Positions 60,393 to 64,000 of a stretch of DNA of 64,000 bases are shown one piece after another; position 1 is the stretch's first letter; every line of letters starts with the position of its first letter. The DNA comes from XN24 sp035514535. Lineage in GTDB: Bacteria > Pseudomonadota > Gammaproteobacteria > Steroidobacterales > XN24. The notes below the pieces were generated by a model. The model saw only the letters and a program-made list of their open reading frames with translations. It was not told the DNA's origin and did not search any database. A program made the translations under genes and the position numbers. The DNA is taken from assembly GCA_035514535.1 (NCBI GenBank), contig DATKAZ010000002.1:1-64000 (forward strand). The letters are read 5' to 3'.

Positions 60393-62102
60393 CTAGTTCG
60401 GCGGGCCGCCGCCCGGCCGGCCCGAGGCGAACATGTCCTTGACGCGGCAGTGCTCGCACATCTGCAGCCGGCGCCGCGCCTGCTCGTCCTGGAACATCCA
60501 GTGCCCTTCGAGCTTCTTCATCATCGCATCCAGCAGCGACCGCGTGCCGAACGGCTTGCCGCAGGACACGCAGCAGAACGGCTGCTCCTCGTGCAGCACA
60601 CGCGGTTGCTGGCGCAGCTCCGCGTCGTAGAGGAAGCGGGCATGCAGCCGGATGGCGTCTTCCGGACACGCCTTCTCGCACAAGCCGCACTGGACACAGT
60701 TCCACTCCGTGAACTTCAGCTGCGGCAGGTCTCCGCCGGCGCCCAGCGCGGCCACCGGACAGACGCTGACGCAGCTCATGCACAAGGTACAGGCATCCCT
60801 GTCCACCTTGATCTCGCCGAACGGCGCTCCGGCCGGCAGGGCCGCGGACTTGCGCGGTTCCGGCGCATGGCGGTACAGGTGCTCGATGGCCAGCCGCAGG
60901 ATGGCTCGCTTGTCATCCGGGAGGGTGAATTTCGCCGGCTTGCAGAGCGCTCGCGGCGGCAGACCCGCCCACCATTGATCGGCATCGGCGGCCGCCCGGG
61001 CGCTGTTGACGACGGTCAGGCTCTCTGCCGCATGGCCCATGCCCTCGAGGACGGCGCGGCCGAAAACTGCCTGCGCCTCGATTTCCGTAACCATGCGTTG
61101 CGGCGCCCGGTCCGTCACGACGATCGCGACCGCGCGCGCACCGTAGGCGAGCACCGCCAGCCACGTATCCAGGCCCACGGAACCGACTTCCTCCACCTCG
61201 AAGGGCACGATGTTCTCGGGCATCCGCGGAGCCAGTTTCTGCATCACGGCATCGCGCGACCAGGCGTCGTGAATCAACAGCACCGGGTCCTCGCCGCCCG
61301 CGTCGCGAAATCCGGCCAGCAGGGCCTTGAGATGTCCAAGCAGGTCGTTGACGGCCGGAAACGCGTAGCTCATCGCGCCGCTGGGACAGGCGGCAACGCA
61401 ACTCCCGGCGCCCTGGCACAGGTACGGATCCACGTTCACCTTGTCGCCGATCGAAGTGATGGCCAGCGTCGGGCACGCGTCGATGCAGCGCGTGCAGCCG
61501 GTCAGGCCGCTGCTGCCGTGGGCACAAATATCCGGGTTGTAGTTGAAATACTTCGGCTTCTCGAACTCGCCCCGCATCTCGGGAATCTCGGCGAGGGCGC
61601 GCTCGAGCGCAGCCTCGCTGCCGCCTGCGGCGTAATAGCCGACCGGCGGAATCTCGTGAGCAAGAAGCGGCGGATCCGAGAGATCCAGCACCAGGTCGAA
61701 ATACGATCCCGGCGAGCCTGCGGCCTCGGCGAGCGAGACGACCTCGTCCGGAGTGTCGAGGTTGATTGAGAACCGCCCCAGCCGGCCGTCCACCGCGGGC
61801 CGTCCGCCGCGCACGATCACGCTGCCTTCGCGGGTGCCGGGCTCAGGGCGTTCGTCCGACGGCGCCAGCAACGTGCAGGGGATGTCGTCGCCCAGCCGCC
61901 GCGCCGCGGACAGCGCCGCGTCCTCGGACCCGATGATCACGACCCGGCCCTGCGACTGGTAAGTGACGATCGAAGTCGGCTGGCCCTCGATCGTCACGGG
62001 GTTCTGCAACGCCTGGGTACGCGCCCGACCGTCGCTGGTCGTCGCGGGAAGCTCAGGCGTCACGGGCGGGGGGCTCACTGTCGCTGTCATCCTTTCTGTC
62101 AT
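60393..62102 (-). CDS. Multi-[4Fe-4S] protein of the formate dehydrogenase cluster
   Basis: This protein of about 569 residues probably acts in electron transfer or assembly for the dehydrogenase. An N-terminal domain (about 1-190) includes GRVVIIGSEDAALSAARRLG and has no recognised cofactor site. Then come four ferredoxin-type Cys groups: CTRCIDACP, CQGAGSCVAACP, CTLCMSCVSVCP and CVQCGLCEKACP. A C-terminal zinc-ribbon-like part has CCVSCGKPF and CEHCRVKDMF. The start is uncertain between ATGs at 62102 and 62090; both overlap the DUF3306 gene. The DUF3305-DUF3306-ferredoxin order is conserved beside formate dehydrogenases. Confidence 0.88.
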   Translation of the reverse strand: MTERMTATVSPPPVTPELPATTSDGRARTQALQNPVTIEGQPTSIVTYQSQGRVVIIGSEDAALSAARRLGDDIPCTLLAPSDERPEPGTREGSVIVRGGRPAVDGRLGRFSINLDTPDEVVSLAEAAGSPGSYFDLVLDLSDPPLLAHEIPPVGYYAAGGSEAALERALAEIPEMRGEFEKPKYFNYNPDICAHGSSGLTGCTRCIDACPTLAITSIGDKVNVDPYLCQGAGSCVAACPSGAMSYAFPAVNDLLGHLKALLAGFRDAGGEDPVLLIHDAWSRDAVMQKLAPRMPENIVPFEVEEVGSVGLDTWLAVLAYGARAVAIVVTDRAPQRMVTEIEAQAVFGRAVLEGMGHAAESLTVVNSARAAADADQWWAGLPPRALCKPAKFTLPDDKRAILRLAIEHLYRHAPEPRKSAALPAGAPFGEIKVDRDACTLCMSCVSVCPVAALGAGGDLPQLKFTEWNCVQCGLCEKACPEDAIRLHARFLYDAELRQQPRVLHEEQPFCCVSCGKPFGTRSLLDAMMKKLEGHWMFQDEQARRRLQMCEHCRVKDMFASGRPGGGPPN

Positions 62103-62724
62103 CCGTTTCGTCGGCGTCCCCGGCTGCGGCGGAATCCTCGCCACCCGCATCGGTCGGAGCCGCGCTGTCCGTCGCCGCGTCCTGGGGGCCCGTATCGCTG
62201 CCGGCCAGCAGGCCGGCCTCGCCAGCCTCGACCGTCTCGGCCGCATCGGCCGCATCGGCCGCAAGCTGCTTCTCCAGGAGGCGGGCGGCCGCGTGCTTCA
62301 TGTCCGACGTCACGATGTCGCCCAGCGCCGGGTAACTCCGGTAGTCGTCGATATAGTCGTCCAGTTCGCTGATGACATTGAATTTCGGGCTACGAAACAG
62401 CTTGCGCAGCGCCTGCTTGCGCAACGCCGTGCTGACCCTGGGGGACATGAAGCCGCTGAAGTCGGAGTTCTCGTCCAGGGACTCGAGCGGCGGCATGTCC
62501 TCGTCGCCGGGGGGCAACTCGGCCGGGTCTTCCGGCCCCTGCGTGTTCTCGTCCTGGCCGGCCGCGCCGCTGCCCGGCACCGCCTCCGGCACGCTCGCCT
62601 CGTCCGGGCGGGCCGCGCTGTCGGCCTTGAGCCGCGACCATCGCCTCAAAAACGGCTCGCGCGTGCCGTCGGCTTCGTGCGCGGCCTCCTCGGTCGGCGG
62701 AGTCGGATGCTCTTTCTGGCTCAT
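62053..62724 (-). CDS. DUF3306 protein
   Basis: This 223-residue acidic protein has a short conserved core: FLRRWSRLK near residue 25, then PPLESLDENSDFSGFMS, ALRKQALRKLFRSPKFNVI and ELDDYIDDYRSYPALGDIV (about 80-130). The C-terminal third is a low-complexity stretch rich in Ala, Asp, Glu and Gly. Its role is unknown; it is found beside formate dehydrogenase genes. It lies 4 bp after the DUF3305 gene and overlaps the next gene by about 50 bp. Confidence 0.88.
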   Translation of the reverse strand: MSQKEHPTPPTEEAAHEADGTREPFLRRWSRLKADSAARPDEASVPEAVPGSGAAGQDENTQGPEDPAELPPGDEDMPPLESLDENSDFSGFMSPRVSTALRKQALRKLFRSPKFNVISELDDYIDDYRSYPALGDIVTSDMKHAAARLLEKQLAADAADAAETVEAGEAGLLAGSDTGPQDAATDSAAPTDAGGEDSAAAGDADETDDRKDDSDSEPPARDA

Positions 62725-62728
62725 GACG

Positions 62729-63217
62729 TCATTGCTGCCCTTCGCCGGACCAGTCCTGTCGCCGGCGCTTGCGCGGCGGCGCTGGCTTGAAATGGCTCAT
62801 TACGAATTCCTCCATACGCCCTAGAATCTCGGGCGGGATCGGCACGGCGAATACCTTGCAATCGGCCTCCACCGCGCTGGTCGACTCCGCATGGTCCGCG
62901 GTCACCGTCACCGGCGTCAACTCGTTGCTCCCGTCCTCGCTGCATATGATAAACAGTGCCGGCCGGCTGGCGGTCAGGTTGAACCAGTAGGTCTCCGCGG
63001 CGTCGCGATAAAGCTCGAGCCGGAGGCCGTCCCAGAGATATTGAGCGGCGCCGTCCCCTTCGTGCAGCAGCTGGCCGCGCGTCGACCCGGCGGCAAACCG
63101 CTCCCCCACCAGCACGGCCACGCCTTCCCAGTTGACGAGCTTCCAGCCTGATCGGCTGATTTCCTTGCGCGCAAGGACTGCCGCGACCGGAATACTGACC
63201 AGGGGTTGCATGCGCAT
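62729..63217 (-). CDS. DUF3305 protein
   Basis: This 162-residue protein begins VSIPVAAVLARKEISRSGW near its N-terminus, with LYRDAAETYWFNLTASRPAL in the middle and VTVTADHAESTSAVEADCKV near 110-129. It ends in a basic tail (KPAPPRKRRRQDW). The function is unknown, but it is a regular neighbour of DUF3306 and formate dehydrogenase. The start is ATG at 63217 or 63211. It is the first gene of the operon and diverges from the regulator gene across 189 bp. Confidence 0.88.
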   Translation of the reverse strand: MRMQPLVSIPVAAVLARKEISRSGWKLVNWEGVAVLVGERFAAGSTRGQLLHEGDGAAQYLWDGLRLELYRDAAETYWFNLTASRPALFIICSEDGSNELTPVTVTADHAESTSAVEADCKVFAVPIPPEILGRMEEFVMSHFKPAPPRKRRRQDWSGEGQQ

Positions 63218-63406
63218 GATTGTGTAGGAAGCTGCCCGTCGTCTCGCGATGTGATTCGGCGAGTCGAGTAGCCTACCAGTTTGACCTGTACCGTGCCCGC
63301 CGTGGGGGATTGCGGAAAATACGGAATACTTCTTGCATGGCCTCAGGCTGCGGGCGCAGCGGCGAAAAAGCATTCCAGAGCGCTGATCGCGACAGGGAGG
63401 GGTTCC

Positions 63407-64000
63407 ATGGGGGCGGCAAGCATCGAAAGCGGAGGAAAATCCGCTGAACAGGCAAGCGACGAGCGGCCGGCCGAAAACATGCCGCGCTTCATGAGCGTGC
63501 GCCAGGTCGCGCGCTACCTGCAGGTCAACGAGAAAAAAGTCTATGCGCTGGTCGCCGACGGCGTGATCCCGGCCAGCAAGGTGACTGGCAAGTGGCTGTT
63601 TCCGCGCGACCTCGTCGACCAGTGGCTGCTGGAGTCGAGCCACGGCGGGCTGCTCGCCGACAGGATGCTGATCGCCGGCAGCGACGACCCCGTGATCTGC
63701 CGCGCCATCATGCATGTCGCCAACGAAGTCCAGGCCCGTGCCCTGATCAGCTACACGCCCACCGGCACGCAGCTCGGCCTGTCGCTGCTGGCGCGCCGGC
63801 GCGCCGACATTTGCGGCATCCACTGGGGCCCCGCCGAGGAGAGTCACCAGCGTCACCCGGCGCTGCTCAAGCAGCACCCGCCGCACAACGACTGGATCCT
63901 GGTGCGGATCTTCCTCCGCGAGCAGGGCCTGATGGTGTCGCCTAGCCTTGCCGGCAGCGACCCCGAGCAATTGTTTTCTCGTGAGAACCGCTGGGTCATG
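63407..64000 (+). CDS. HTH (excisionase/MerR-like) regulator with PBP-like domain (3' partial)
   Basis: The frame is open from an ATG at 63407 (AGGGAGGGG upstream) to the last base, giving 198 codons with no stop. After a 30-residue leader comes a winged HTH of the excisionase type (MSVRQVARYLQVNEKKVYAL, then KVTGKWLFPRDLVDQWL, about residues 28-75). From about 88 a substrate-binding-protein-like domain starts (MLIAGSDDPVICRAIMHVAN), as in COG1910-type regulators linked to molybdate. Its divergent position suggests that it controls the formate dehydrogenase operon, perhaps in response to molybdate, tungstate or formate. Confidence 0.85.
   Translation, partial: MGAASIESGGKSAEQASDERPAENMPRFMSVRQVARYLQVNEKKVYALVADGVIPASKVTGKWLFPRDLVDQWLLESSHGGLLADRMLIAGSDDPVICRAIMHVANEVQARALISYTPTGTQLGLSLLARRRADICGIHWGPAEESHQRHPALLKQHPPHNDWILVRIFLREQGLMVSPSLAGSDPEQLFSRENRWVM

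Overview
The window looks like a chromosomal segment from a high-GC gammaproteobacterium; I cannot place it to genus. The evidence is a fused aspartokinase-homoserine dehydrogenase of 820 residues, a fused chorismate mutase-prephenate dehydrogenase, a GdhB-type giant NAD-glutamate dehydrogenase, a glutathione-dependent formaldehyde pathway, and dense coding with many 1-14 bp gene overlaps. No rRNA, tRNA, CRISPR array, transposase or integrase gene was seen.

Layout. 1-7063 (+): end of a 2-oxoacid dehydrogenase E2 gene, gdhB, a NYN/LOTUS protein and gpmA. 7079-16190 (-): a compact eight-gene acyl-CoA catabolic operon (thiolase, FadJ-type fusion, two crotonases, acyl-CoA dehydrogenase, nitronate monooxygenase-like flavoprotein, alpha-methylacyl-CoA racemase, patatin), with a near-perfect 28-bp palindrome beside a TATAAT box upstream. 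16414-21133: murI, a HerA-like ATPase, an MFS carrier and tyrA. 21210-24663 (+): a family I CoA-transferase paired with a ThDP enzyme closely resembling vertebrate ILVBL/HACL2.

24664-32145 is an accessory island. It is AT-richer, with small unrelated genes (TPR lipoprotein, GNAT fragment, MBL-fold, membrane protein, VOC proteins, GFA, lipase, GrpB, an AlkD remnant) and several attC-like inverted repeats that cut part of it into integron-cassette-sized pieces. Its right edge is a 357-bp nested inverted-repeat element that runs into the 3' end of thrC and supplies that gene's tail and stop codon.

32463-45949: thrC-thrA with no thrB between them, a divergent APH-fold kinase, a methyltransferase with frmB and frmA (formaldehyde to formate), a saccharopine-dehydrogenase-like protein, and an Anbu neighbourhood (circularly permuted ATP-grasp, alpha-E, zinc peptidase, Anbu). 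46082-54251: RRM protein, rhlE, exported RidA, a GMC dehydrogenase pair, srkA, a YgbA-like protein, a degenerate Rieske protein and an ankyrin protein. 54360-64000: a complete membrane-bound formate dehydrogenase cluster on the minus strand with a divergent HTH/PBP-like regulator that runs off the window.

A one-carbon theme links separate loci. FrmA/FrmB make formate from formaldehyde, the predicted 2-hydroxyacyl-CoA lyase would release formyl-CoA, and the formate dehydrogenase would oxidise the formate. That link is inferred from content, not shown directly.
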